A stretch of 38,908 nucleotides of DNA from the NCBI GenBank assembly GCA_036824045.1, contig DAITAZ010000036.1, forward strand, positions 1 through 38,908, written 5' to 3'. Made by a program: the position numbers and the translations under genes. Below, one piece after another: positions 26,547 to 35,354 of this stretch (within the stretch, counting starts at the first letter, position 1; the number at the start of each line of letters is the position of its first letter). The notes beneath the pieces were generated by a model, which made no database searches, had not been told where the DNA came from, and was given only the letters and a program-made list of their open reading frames with translations. This DNA comes from DAITAZ01 sp036824045 (GTDB lineage: Bacteria; Pseudomonadota; Gammaproteobacteria; Burkholderiales; Rhodocyclaceae).

Positions 26547-28220
26547 GTGGAAGCCCTAGCCAAGAACGAAAGCGCCGCAGAGCGCGTGGATTACGAAACC
26601 GACCCGTCCCGCTACCGCCACTGGAAGCTGGACTGCAGCGGCAACGTGGCCACGCTCACGCTCAACATCGACGAAGACGGCGGAATCCGCCCCGGCTACA
26701 AGCTGAAGCTCAACTCCTACGACCTGGGCGTGGATATCGAACTGCACGACGCCCTGCAGCGCATCCGCTTCGAACACCCGGAAGTGAAGACGGTGGTGTT
26801 CACCTCCGGTCGGGCCAAGATCTTCTGCTCCGGCGCCAACATCTACATGCTCGGGCTCTCCACCCACGCCTGGAAGGTGAACTTCTGCAAGTTCACCAAT
26901 GAGACCCGCAACGGCGTCGAGGACGCCAGCCAGTACTCCGGCCTCAAGTTCATCGCTGCCTGCAACGGCACCACCGCCGGCGGTGGCTACGAACTGGCTC
27001 TGGCCTGCGACGAAATCGTGCTCGTGGATGACCGCAACTCCGCCGTCAGCCTGCCCGAAGTCCCGCTCCTGGGCGTGCTGCCCGGCACCGGCGGCCTCAC
27101 CCGGGTGACCGACAAGCGCAAGGTCCGCCGGGACCACGCGGACATCTTCTGCACCATCTCCGAAGGCGTCCGCGGCAACCGCGCCGTGGAGTGGCGGTTG
27201 GTGGACGCGGTTGTCAAACAGCAGCAGTTCGCCGCCCACATCCAGAACCGGGCGCAACAGCTGGCCGAGCAAAGCGACCGCCCCGGCGGTGCCGGCGTGG
27301 CCCTCACTGCGCTCAAGCGCACCGTTGATGCCGCCGGCTACCACTATGAATTCGTGGACGCACAGGTGGATGAGGCCGGCCGCCGCGTCACCCTCACCGT
27401 CAAGGCCCCCGCCAGCGCCGGCCCCAACTCGGCCGAAGGCATCCTTGCCGCCGGCGCCAACTGGTGGCCCCTGCAGATGGCCCGGGAACTGGACGACGCC
27501 ATTCTCAACCTGCGCACCAACCATCTGGATCTGGGCCTGTGGGTATTGCGCACCGAGGGCAACCCGGGCGTGGTGCTGGAAGTGGACGCCATCCTCGAGG
27601 CCAACAAGGACAACTGGTTCGTCCGCGAGACCCTGGGCATGCTCCGCCGCACCCTGGCCCGCATCGATGTGAGCTCGCGCAGCCTGTACGCCCTGATCGA
27701 GCCCGGCTCCTGCTTCGCCGGCACCCTGCTGGAGATCGCCCTGGCCGCCGACCGCGCCTACATGCTGGACACGACCGACGGCTCCGGCGTGAACAGCATC
27801 GCCCTGTCGCCGATGAATTTCGGTCCGCTGCCCATGGTCAACGGCCTGTCGCGCATCGCCGCCCGTTTCTACCAGGAGGAAGGCCCCATCGAGGCCGCCC
27901 GGGCCCGCACCGGCGCCCTGCTCGCCCCCGCCGAGGCGGTGGCCCTGGGGCTGGTGACGGCCGCGCCGGACGAACTGGACTGGGCGGACGAGATCCGCAT
28001 TGCCCTGGAAGAACGGGCCGCCCTCTCCCCCGACGCGCTCACCGGCCTCGAGGCCAACCTGCGCTTCGGCATCTACGAATCCATGAACACCCGCATCTTC
28101 GGGCGGCTCTCCGCCTGGCAGAACTGGATCTTCAACCGCCCCAACGCGGTCGGCCCCGCCGGCGCGCTCAAGCTCTTCGGCAGCGGCAAGAAGGCCCAGT
28201 TCGACTGGAACCGGGTGTAA
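26547..28220 (+). CDS. boxC: Benzoyl-CoA-dihydrodiol lyase / epoxide-hydrolysing ring-opening enzyme
   Basis: A 557-residue enzyme that hydrolytically opens the 2,3-epoxybenzoyl-CoA product of BoxAB, releasing formate and 3,4-dehydroadipyl-CoA semialdehyde. It is a crotonase-type protein: CSGANIYML, GTTAGGGYELALACDE and SLPEVPLLGVLPGTGG keep the oxyanion glycines and the two glutamate positions. The C-terminal half carries a second crotonase-like fold (SCFAGTLLEIALAADRAY). The start is GTG at 26547, with a strong AGGAGGAGA site at 26532-26540. Length fits BoxC (about 550). It is 25 bases downstream of boxR and is the first structural gene of the rightward operon. Confidence 0.95.
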   Translation: MEALAKNESAAERVDYETDPSRYRHWKLDCSGNVATLTLNIDEDGGIRPGYKLKLNSYDLGVDIELHDALQRIRFEHPEVKTVVFTSGRAKIFCSGANIYMLGLSTHAWKVNFCKFTNETRNGVEDASQYSGLKFIAACNGTTAGGGYELALACDEIVLVDDRNSAVSLPEVPLLGVLPGTGGLTRVTDKRKVRRDHADIFCTISEGVRGNRAVEWRLVDAVVKQQQFAAHIQNRAQQLAEQSDRPGGAGVALTALKRTVDAAGYHYEFVDAQVDEAGRRVTLTVKAPASAGPNSAEGILAAGANWWPLQMARELDDAILNLRTNHLDLGLWVLRTEGNPGVVLEVDAILEANKDNWFVRETLGMLRRTLARIDVSSRSLYALIEPGSCFAGTLLEIALAADRAYMLDTTDGSGVNSIALSPMNFGPLPMVNGLSRIAARFYQEEGPIEAARARTGALLAPAEAVALGLVTAAPDELDWADEIRIALEERAALSPDALTGLEANLRFGIYESMNTRIFGRLSAWQNWIFNRPNAVGPAGALKLFGSGKKAQFDWNRV

Positions 28221-28242
28221 GGCACCAACAACTTTTCATGCC

Positions 28243-28260
28243 TGCCCCTCCCGCGGGGCA
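28243..28260 (+). promoter_or_regulatory. Hairpin 1 in the boxC-boxB gap
   Basis: TGCCCC (28243-28248) pairs with GGGGCA (28255-28260) around a six-base loop. No T-run follows. Confidence 0.4.
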
Positions 28261-28327
28261 AGCCGTCCCGCTGCCGTTGCAGTCGGCGCGCCTTGACGCG
28301 GCCCGGTCAGGTTGGTGGCAAGACCGA

Positions 28328-28352
28328 CGGGGGCTCAATCACGAAGCCCCCG
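28328..28352 (+). promoter_or_regulatory. Hairpin 2 in the boxC-boxB gap
   Basis: CGGGGGCT (28328-28335) pairs perfectly with AGCCCCCG (28345-28352) around a nine-base loop. It ends about 14 bases before the boxB ribosome site GGAGGAG. It could protect or define the 5' end of a processed boxB mRNA. Confidence 0.5.
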
Positions 28353-28377
28353 CCCGATACAACATTGGAGGAGTCAC

Positions 28378-29799
<1,422 letters not shown>

Positions 29800-29810
29800 T
29801 GGCCTGACAC

Positions 29811-29832
29811 CCCCGGCCCGGGCGGGCCGGGG
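29811..29832 (+). promoter_or_regulatory. Very stable hairpin after boxB
   Basis: CCCCGGCCC (29811-29819) pairs perfectly with GGGCCGGGG (29824-29832) around GGGC. It lies 12 bases after the boxB stop. Every pair is G-C. No T-run follows, so it may act as an mRNA 3' stabiliser rather than a terminator. Confidence 0.6.
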
Positions 29833-29862
29833 CACGCACCTGAACAACAACACCGGAACACC

Positions 29863-29882
29863 GCCGGCGCGCACCCGCCGGC
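29863..29882 (+). promoter_or_regulatory. Second hairpin in the boxB-boxA gap
   Basis: GCCGGCG (29863-29869) pairs perfectly with CGCCGGC (29876-29882) around a six-base loop. Confidence 0.5.
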
Positions 29883-29885
29883 ACC

Positions 29886-29905
29886 CGGGAGCCCAGGCAC
29901 TCCCG
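29886..29905 (+). promoter_or_regulatory. Third hairpin in the boxB-boxA gap
   Basis: CGGGAG (29886-29891) pairs with CTCCCG (29900-29905) around an eight-base loop, 14 bases before the boxA ribosome site. Confidence 0.4.
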
Positions 29906-29935
29906 CGCCCGCACCCTTCGGAGGAGATGACAACA

Positions 29936-31177
29936 ATGAATGCGCCCCAGACGCACACCAGTCTTGCCCGTCAGCACCTGATCGACCCCGAGATCTGCAT
30001 CCGCTGCAACACCTGCGAGGAAATGTGCCCGATCGACGCGATCACGCACGACACCCGCAACTACGTGATCAAGTTCGAGGTCTGCAACAACTGCAACGCC
30101 TGCATCGGCCCGTGCCCCACCGGCGCCATCGACAGCTACCGCAACGTGGCCCGGGGCACGCCCTACAGCCTGGAAGACCAGCTCGGGTGGGACGTGCTGC
30201 CCGATGCCACCGAGCTGGACAGCCTGGACGTGGGCGCCGCGCCCGAGGCCGTGCCCGCCGAGGTGGAACGCATCACCCAGGTGGCCACCGCCGGCCAGGG
30301 CGGCCCTGCCCTGGCCCCCTGGTCCGCCGCCCACCCCTATGTAAACCTATATTCGCCGGCCAATCCGGTGGTCGCCACCGTCACCGGCAACTTCCGCCTC
30401 ACCGCCGACGATGCCTCCAGCGACATCCACCACGTGGTGCTGGATTTCGGCAGCACCCCCTTCCCGGTACTCGAAGGGCAGTCCCTGGGCATCATCCCCC
30501 CGGGCACGGACGCCAACGGCAAACCCCACCTGCTGCGCATGTACTCCATCGCCAGCCCGCGGGAAGGGGAACGCCCCCATTACAACAACGTCTCCCTCAC
30601 CGTGAAGCGGGTGACCGAGGATCACGAAGGCAAGCCTGCCTTCGGCGTCTGCTCCAATTACGTGTGCGATCTGAAGAAGGGCGACAAAGTCCTGGTCACC
30701 GGCCCCTACGGCTCCAGCTTCCTCATGCCCAACCACCCCGGCTCATCGCTGATGATGATCTGCACCGGCACCGGCTCCGCCCCCATGCGGGCGATGACCG
30801 AACGCCGCCGCCGGCGGATGGAGATGAAGGAAGGGGGCGAGCTGATGCTCTTCTTCGGCGCCCGCTCCCCCGGCGAGTTGCCCTACTTCGGCCCGCTGCA
30901 GAAGCTGCCCAAGGAGTTCATCGACATGAACCTGGCCTTCTCCCGCGTGCCCGGCCAACCCAAGCAATACGTGCAGGACCTGATCCGCGCCCGGGCCGAC
31001 AAGGTGTTCCAGATGCTGCAGGACGACAACTGCTACATCTACATCTGCGGCCTCAAGGGCATGGAAACCGGCGTGCTCGAAGCCTTCCGGGACATCTGCC
31101 GGGCCCGGGGCGCGGACTGGGAGGCGCTCCGCCCGGAACTGCTGCGCAAGGCCCGCTTCCACGTGGAAACCTACTGA
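29936..31177 (+). CDS. boxA: Benzoyl-CoA epoxidase reductase component BoxA
   Basis: A 413-residue NADPH-dependent iron-sulfur flavoprotein that supplies electrons to BoxB. The N-terminus carries two [4Fe-4S] motifs, C21-x2-C24-x2-C27-x3-C31 and C50-x2-C53-x2-C56-x3-C60. The C-terminal region is a ferredoxin-NADP-reductase module with FAD motif RMYSIASPREG and NADPH motif CTGTGSAPMRAM. The ATG at 29936 is used rather than the ATG at 29927 because GGAGGAG ends directly at 29926, leaving no spacer for the latter. It is the third structural gene of the rightward operon. Confidence 0.95.
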   Translation: MNAPQTHTSLARQHLIDPEICIRCNTCEEMCPIDAITHDTRNYVIKFEVCNNCNACIGPCPTGAIDSYRNVARGTPYSLEDQLGWDVLPDATELDSLDVGAAPEAVPAEVERITQVATAGQGGPALAPWSAAHPYVNLYSPANPVVATVTGNFRLTADDASSDIHHVVLDFGSTPFPVLEGQSLGIIPPGTDANGKPHLLRMYSIASPREGERPHYNNVSLTVKRVTEDHEGKPAFGVCSNYVCDLKKGDKVLVTGPYGSSFLMPNHPGSSLMMICTGTGSAPMRAMTERRRRRMEMKEGGELMLFFGARSPGELPYFGPLQKLPKEFIDMNLAFSRVPGQPKQYVQDLIRARADKVFQMLQDDNCYIYICGLKGMETGVLEAFRDICRARGADWEALRPELLRKARFHVETY

Positions 31178-31210
31178 GCCGGCGCCCGCGTGCTGCGCCG
31201 CCCTCGCCCT

Positions 31211-31242
31211 CGCACGCCACCCCGGCCCGGCTGGGGCGTGCG
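31211..31242 (+). promoter_or_regulatory. Hairpin after boxA
   Basis: CGCACGCC (31211-31218) pairs perfectly with GGCGTGCG (31235-31242), with a partly paired GC-rich loop. It is 33 bases after the boxA stop. Confidence 0.45.
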
Positions 31243-31285
31243 GCCGCAGGCGCCACACCCTTTTACCCTCCCTAGGTGCTTTGGG

Positions 31286-31313
31286 CGGGCGTGCCCTGCA
31301 CGCCCGATTTTTT
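31286..31313 (+). terminator. Rho-independent terminator or attenuator before the thiolase gene
   Basis: CGGGCGTGC (31286-31294) pairs perfectly with GCACGCCCG (31298-31306) around CCT, followed by A and six T (31308-31313). This is the best intrinsic terminator in the window on the plus strand. It ends 13 bases before the ATG of the thiolase gene, leaving no room for a promoter between them. Confidence 0.75.
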
Positions 31314-31326
31314 CCCTTCTCCAGCC

Positions 31327-32535
31327 ATGACCCAGAACGTATTCATCTGCGACGCCATCCGCACGCCCTTCGGGCGCTACGGCGGCATGCTCTCCTCCCT
31401 GCGCGCCGACGATCTGGCCGCCCTGCCCCTGCGTGCTCTGGTCACGCGCAACCCCGCGGCAGACTGGGGCCAGGTGGATGACGTGATCCTCGGCTGCGCC
31501 AACCAGGCGGGCGAGGACAACCGCAACGTGGCCCGCATGGCCGCCCTGCTGGCGGGCCTGCCGGTGGAAGTCCCGGGCACCACCATCAACCGCCTCTGCG
31601 GCTCCAGCCTGGACGCCATCGGCACCGCCGCCCGCGCCATCGCCGCGGGCGAAGCCGAGCTGCTGATCGCCGGCGGCGTGGAAAGCATGAGCCGCGCGCC
31701 ATTTGTGATGGGCAAGGCGGAAACCGCCTTCTCCCGCACCGCCCGGATCGAGGACACCACCATTGGCTGGCGCTTCGTCAATCCGCTGATGAAGGCCCGC
31801 TACGGGGTGGATACCATGCCCGAGACCGCCGAAAACGTGGCCGCCGACTTTGCCATCCCCCGCCCCGATCAGGACGCCTTCGCCCTGCGCTCCCAGCAGC
31901 GCTGGGCCGCTGCCGCAGCCGCCGGCTATTTCGCCCGGGAGATCGTGCCCGTCACCCTCCCGCGCAAGAAAGGCGATCCACTGGTGCTCACCGCCGACGA
32001 ACACCCGCGCCCGGACACCACCCTGGAAAGCCTCGCCAAGCTCAAGGGCGTGGTGCGCCCCGAAGGTAGCGTCACCGCGGGCAACGCCTCCGGCGTCAAT
32101 GACGGCGCCGCGGCAGTGCTCCTGGCCTCCGAGTCCGCCATCGCCCGCCACGGCCTCACCCCCCGCGCCCGGGTGCTGGGCAGCGCGGCCGCCGGCGTGC
32201 CGCCGCGCATCATGGGTATCGGTCCGGCCCCGGCCAGCCAGAAACTGCTCGCCCGCCTGGGCCTGAGCATCGCCGACCTGGACGTGATCGAACTGAACGA
32301 AGCCTTTGCCGCCCAGGCCCTGGCGGTGACCCGCCAGCTTGGTCTCGCCGACGACAGTCCTCTGGTCAACCCCAACGGCGGCGCCATCGCCATCGGCCAT
32401 CCCCTGGGCGCCTCGGGCGCCCGGCTGGTCACCACCGCCCTCAACCAGCTCGAAACCCACGGCGGCAAGCGGGCCCTGTGTACCATGTGCATCGGGGTCG
32501 GGCAGGGCATCGCACTCGCGTTCGAGCGCATCTAG
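31327..32535 (+). CDS. pcaF: 3-oxoadipyl-CoA thiolase
   Basis: A 402-residue thiolase that would cleave 3-oxoadipyl-CoA to succinyl-CoA and acetyl-CoA, the final pathway step. The active-site residues are C91 (INRLCGSS), H358 (GHPLGASG) and C388 (CIGVGQG). Length and sequence fit the PcaF/PaaJ group (about 400). The start at 31327 is the first ATG of the family sequence (MTQNVFICDAIRTPFG). No good ribosome site is visible, and a terminator-like hairpin ends 13 bases upstream, which is odd. It is followed after 21 bases by the second hemerythrin gene. Confidence 0.93.
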   Translation: MTQNVFICDAIRTPFGRYGGMLSSLRADDLAALPLRALVTRNPAADWGQVDDVILGCANQAGEDNRNVARMAALLAGLPVEVPGTTINRLCGSSLDAIGTAARAIAAGEAELLIAGGVESMSRAPFVMGKAETAFSRTARIEDTTIGWRFVNPLMKARYGVDTMPETAENVAADFAIPRPDQDAFALRSQQRWAAAAAAGYFAREIVPVTLPRKKGDPLVLTADEHPRPDTTLESLAKLKGVVRPEGSVTAGNASGVNDGAAAVLLASESAIARHGLTPRARVLGSAAAGVPPRIMGIGPAPASQKLLARLGLSIADLDVIELNEAFAAQALAVTRQLGLADDSPLVNPNGGAIAIGHPLGASGARLVTTALNQLETHGGKRALCTMCIGVGQGIALAFERI

Positions 32536-32556
32536 GCACACCCAGGGAGACACACC

Positions 32557-33135
32557 ATGAGACCGGAAGCCATCCAGATCATCCGCGACGAGCACGCCGC
32601 CATTGCTGCCGTGCTCTATTGCCTGCGCTACCTGGTGCGCCAGATGCGCGACGAGGGCAAGGAAGCCAACTTCCCGCTGCTGCACGCCATCCTCGACTAC
32701 ATCGTGTCCTACCCGGATCGCTGGCACCATCCCAAGGAGGACGATTACCTCTTCGCCTCGGTCAAGGAAGCCACCCACGAGGCCGACCACCTCATCGCGG
32801 AGCTGGAGCAGGAACACCAGATCGGCTACCCCATGATCGAGGAGCTGAAGCAGGAGCTGCTGGCCTTCGAGCGGGGCGAGCCCGAAGCCGCCAAGCGCTT
32901 CTACGCGGTGGTGGACCGTTACACCCACCTGGAGTGGGGCCACATGCGCAAGGAAGAAGACCTGCTCATGCCCATTGCCGAACGGGTACTGAGCGCCGAA
33001 AGCTGGGCGCGCATCCACGCCGCCTTCCGCGAGAACGACAACCCCCTCTTCGGCCTGCGTCCCAAGGACGACGCCGAGCGGCTCTACCAGAAGATCCTCA
33101 GCCTCGCCCCGGCGCCCATCGGCTACGGCAAGTAG
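32557..33135 (+). CDS. Hemerythrin-like diiron protein (copy 2)
   Basis: A 192-residue cytoplasmic protein of the hemerythrin HHE group. Putative ligands are H13, H57-x3-E61, H87 and H129-x3-E133, at almost the same positions as in copy 1 (21017-21505). It shares with copy 1 the I-x-I-I-x-D-E-H opening and YPDR-x-HHPKED, but has a longer C-terminus (about 25 extra residues). A GGGAGACAC ribosome site precedes the ATG. It is the last gene of the rightward box operon. An oxygen-related role is likely by family, and any link to BoxB is inference. Confidence 0.87.
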   Translation: MRPEAIQIIRDEHAAIAAVLYCLRYLVRQMRDEGKEANFPLLHAILDYIVSYPDRWHHPKEDDYLFASVKEATHEADHLIAELEQEHQIGYPMIEELKQELLAFERGEPEAAKRFYAVVDRYTHLEWGHMRKEEDLLMPIAERVLSAESWARIHAAFRENDNPLFGLRPKDDAERLYQKILSLAPAPIGYGK

Positions 33136-33159
33136 GACGCCCGCCCGCGCAAACAAAAA

Positions 33160-33182
33160 GGGCGCTCCCACCGGGAGCGCCC
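33160..33182 (-). terminator. Convergent terminator, hemerythrin 2 / acyltransferase
   Basis: GGGCGCTCCC (33160-33169) pairs perfectly with GGGAGCGCCC (33173-33182) around ACC. Read on the minus strand the stem is followed by TTTTTG (33159-33154), the form of an intrinsic terminator for the acyltransferase gene. On the plus strand no T-run follows. Confidence 0.8.
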
Positions 33183-33210
33183 ATGCGCCGGTCCCTCCCG
33201 CGCCGCTCAG

Positions 33211-34296
33211 TCAGGCCCGCGCCGCAGCGCCCTGGCGCAAGGCCTGCGGGCGGCGGGCCAGCCACTGGCGCACCGGCGCCTCCACCAGATGGTAGAACGC
33301 CGTGCCCACCGCCACGCTCGCCCCCCAGGCCAGCAGCACCCCCAGGGCATTGCCTTCCGCCTGCCCCGGGGCGATCCACACAAACGCCGCGTTGACCATC
33401 AGACACACCGGGAAGTGCACCAGGAAGACCGAATAGGACACCTTGCCCAGGAAAGCCAGCACCCCCACATCCGGCCAGCGCCCCAGCCAGCCGTACCGGC
33501 GCGACACCCCCAGCGCCACCGCCGTCACCAGCGCCACCGCAATGCGCAGGCGGAAATCAAAGAGCAGCGCCGCCAGACCGGTCGCCGCCACCAGCCACAA
33601 CCAGCCGGAAGCCCGGTGGGGTGCGGCAGCCCAGTAGGCCAACGCGCCCAGGCCGTAGGCCCCGAAGAAATACAGCGCCCAGTTGTCCCAGCCCGCATCC
33701 AGGTTGAAGACGAACAGGGAAGCCGCCACCAGCGCCCACACCAGCAGCGGCGCCAGCCGGCGGATGCCCTGGGCCAGCCCCAGCCGCTCGGCCCCCCACA
33801 GGGTCAGGCAAAGCAAGGCAAACAACTGGAAATCGATGGCCACATACCACACCCCCGCCGAGAGCGATTCCTGCCCCAGCAGCCCGTGCAGCAGGAAAAC
33901 GTGTGACACGAACTGCGGCCAGGTGGGCGCCAGGGGGATGGAATCGTGGGCCATCCAGGCCCGGGCCACCGCCGCCCCCAGAATGGCCAGCCCCAGCGCC
34001 GCCGCGAAAGGCAGCGCCAGGCTCAGATAACGCCGCCACACCAGGGTCAGCGGATTCCCGCCCACGAACACCCCGGCGGGCGCCAGGCTTTTCACCGCCA
34101 GGAACCCCCCCATCACCAGGAACACCTGCACCGCGATGCGGCCATAAGTCTCCAGCCACTCGAAAACGTCCGGGGCCAGATCATGGGCCATGGTGGACAT
34201 GGGGCCGTACAGCGCCAGGTGATGCAGCACGATGAGCTGCGAAGCTATGGCCTTGAGGGCGTCGATGAAAACCAGGCGCCGATGGGCAGTCGTCAT
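33211..34296 (-). CDS. Membrane acyltransferase, OafA/acyltransferase-3 family
   Basis: A 361-residue integral membrane protein with about ten hydrophobic segments. The N-terminus has the family features FIDALKAIASQLIVLHHL with the catalytic-type histidine pair HH (residues 25-26) in the first helix region, and WRRYLSLALPFAAAL in a later helix. Members O-acetylate lipopolysaccharide, exopolysaccharide or other surface sugars. No ribosome site is strong. It is a single-gene unit on the minus strand ending at the hairpin 33160-33182, and is not part of the benzoate operon by orientation. Substrate is unknown. Confidence 0.88.
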   Translation of the reverse strand: MTTAHRRLVFIDALKAIASQLIVLHHLALYGPMSTMAHDLAPDVFEWLETYGRIAVQVFLVMGGFLAVKSLAPAGVFVGGNPLTLVWRRYLSLALPFAAALGLAILGAAVARAWMAHDSIPLAPTWPQFVSHVFLLHGLLGQESLSAGVWYVAIDFQLFALLCLTLWGAERLGLAQGIRRLAPLLVWALVAASLFVFNLDAGWDNWALYFFGAYGLGALAYWAAAPHRASGWLWLVAATGLAALLFDFRLRIAVALVTAVALGVSRRYGWLGRWPDVGVLAFLGKVSYSVFLVHFPVCLMVNAAFVWIAPGQAEGNALGVLLAWGASVAVGTAFYHLVEAPVRQWLARRPQALRQGAAARA

Positions 34297-34690
34297 GGTG
34301 GAACACTCTCTCGCGCGGGTGGCCGGTGGCGGATCGCCCCGTCCCCCGTCTTGTTTGTTGTTGTGGGCCGTCGCACCGCAACCGGCAGGCGCCGGCGGCG
34401 GGCTCGTTACTGCGCGTCAACGCCCCGGCACCCGGGGCCGATGACACCCTGCCCGGCCACACCCTCCCGGCCCGGCTAGTCAATGCGGAAAAGGCGCGAT
34501 TTTATGTCGCTATTGCGACGCAGCAAAGGAAGTTTTGCCGCCCACCCGCCAGCCCCCGCGCTTAAGGACTTTCCCTAAGTGTTACTCCGCTACAACCCGC
34601 CCCGCAGGCCCCCGGGCGCAACATAGTGTCCAGGCACCCACCACCCCGTGCGTGCTCCGGTCGCCAGATCGACAACGGAGGAGACAGACC
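34297..34690. other. Divergent intergenic region acyltransferase / Tat protein
   Basis: About 394 bases without a credible gene. It separates the minus-strand acyltransferase from the plus-strand dehydrogenase genes. The part around 34480-34600 is AT-richer and carries a perfect small inverted repeat (34506-34519). No convincing -10/-35 pair was found. Confidence 0.55.
34506..34519. promoter_or_regulatory. Inverted repeat GTCGC-TATT-GCGAC
   Basis: A perfect five-base inverted repeat with a four-base TATT spacer in the divergent region. It could be an operator for either flanking gene. The TATT centre resembles the box elements, but the arms differ, so a shared regulator is not claimed. Confidence 0.35.
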
Positions 34691-35305
34691 ATGAGACTGA
34701 CCGACTTTCCCGCCCATGCGGGGTGCGCCGGCGAGGCATCCGGCGAGATTCCCAAGGCGCAGATTCCCCTCACCCGCCGCCGCTTCCTCCAGGGAGCCGG
34801 GGTGCTCACCGGCACCCTGGTGGCCGGCACCCCGGTGGCGCTGCTCGCGCCTTCACTGTCGTGGGCGGTGGAACTCAAAACCCTCGGCACCGCCGAAGGC
34901 GAAGCCCTCGCCGCCATGGCCCGCACCCTCTACCCCCACAAGAAGCTGCCGGACGCGGTCTACGCCCTGGTAGCCAAGGACCTGGACACCGCCGCCGCGG
35001 GCGACGCCGCCACCGCCCTCCAGCTCAAGGAAGGTGTGCTGGCGCTCAACAAGGCCGCCGGCGGCAACTTCGCCGCCGCCAGTGCCGAAGCCCGCCACCA
35101 GGTGGTGAAAAACATGGAAGGCCAGCCCTTCTTCAACACCGTGCGCGGCAAGTGCGTCACCTCGCTCTACGACAACGATATGGCCTTCGCGGCCCTGGGC
35201 TACCCCGGCGCCTCCTGGGACAAGGGCGGTTACATCAACCGCGGCTTCCAGGACCTGAAGTGGCTGCCGGACCCGCCCGCCAGCGCCAGCCCGCCCAAGG
35301 GCTGA
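34691..35305 (+). CDS. Tat-exported small subunit, gluconate 2-dehydrogenase subunit 3 / FAD-GDH gamma-like
   Basis: A 204-residue protein with a twin-arginine signal: TRRRFLQGAG (residues 28-37) and a hydrophobic stretch to about 57, with likely cleavage after SWA (59). The mature part resembles the small subunit (subunit 3, PF13618-type) that accompanies GMC flavoprotein dehydrogenases, ending in FQDLKWLPDPP. In characterised FAD-glucose dehydrogenases this subunit exports the catalytic partner through Tat. The ATG at 34691 follows GGAGGAGACA. The GMC gene starts 49 bases downstream. Substrate cannot be read. Confidence 0.82.
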   Translation: MRLTDFPAHAGCAGEASGEIPKAQIPLTRRRFLQGAGVLTGTLVAGTPVALLAPSLSWAVELKTLGTAEGEALAAMARTLYPHKKLPDAVYALVAKDLDTAAAGDAATALQLKEGVLALNKAAGGNFAAASAEARHQVVKNMEGQPFFNTVRGKCVTSLYDNDMAFAALGYPGASWDKGGYINRGFQDLKWLPDPPASASPPKG

Positions 35306-35354
35306 AGCCCGGGCAGGCCCCAGGACGCACACAACTACCGCGAGGAGACAAACA

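Noticed and set aside
29927..29935. ATG at 29927 as the boxA start
   Set aside because: It immediately follows the ribosome site without a spacer; the ATG at 29936 has the proper nine-base distance.
31171..33171. A 666-codon open frame on the minus strand opposite the thiolase and hemerythrin 2 genes
   Set aside because: It covers two certain genes and a terminator, and its composition is that of an antisense frame.
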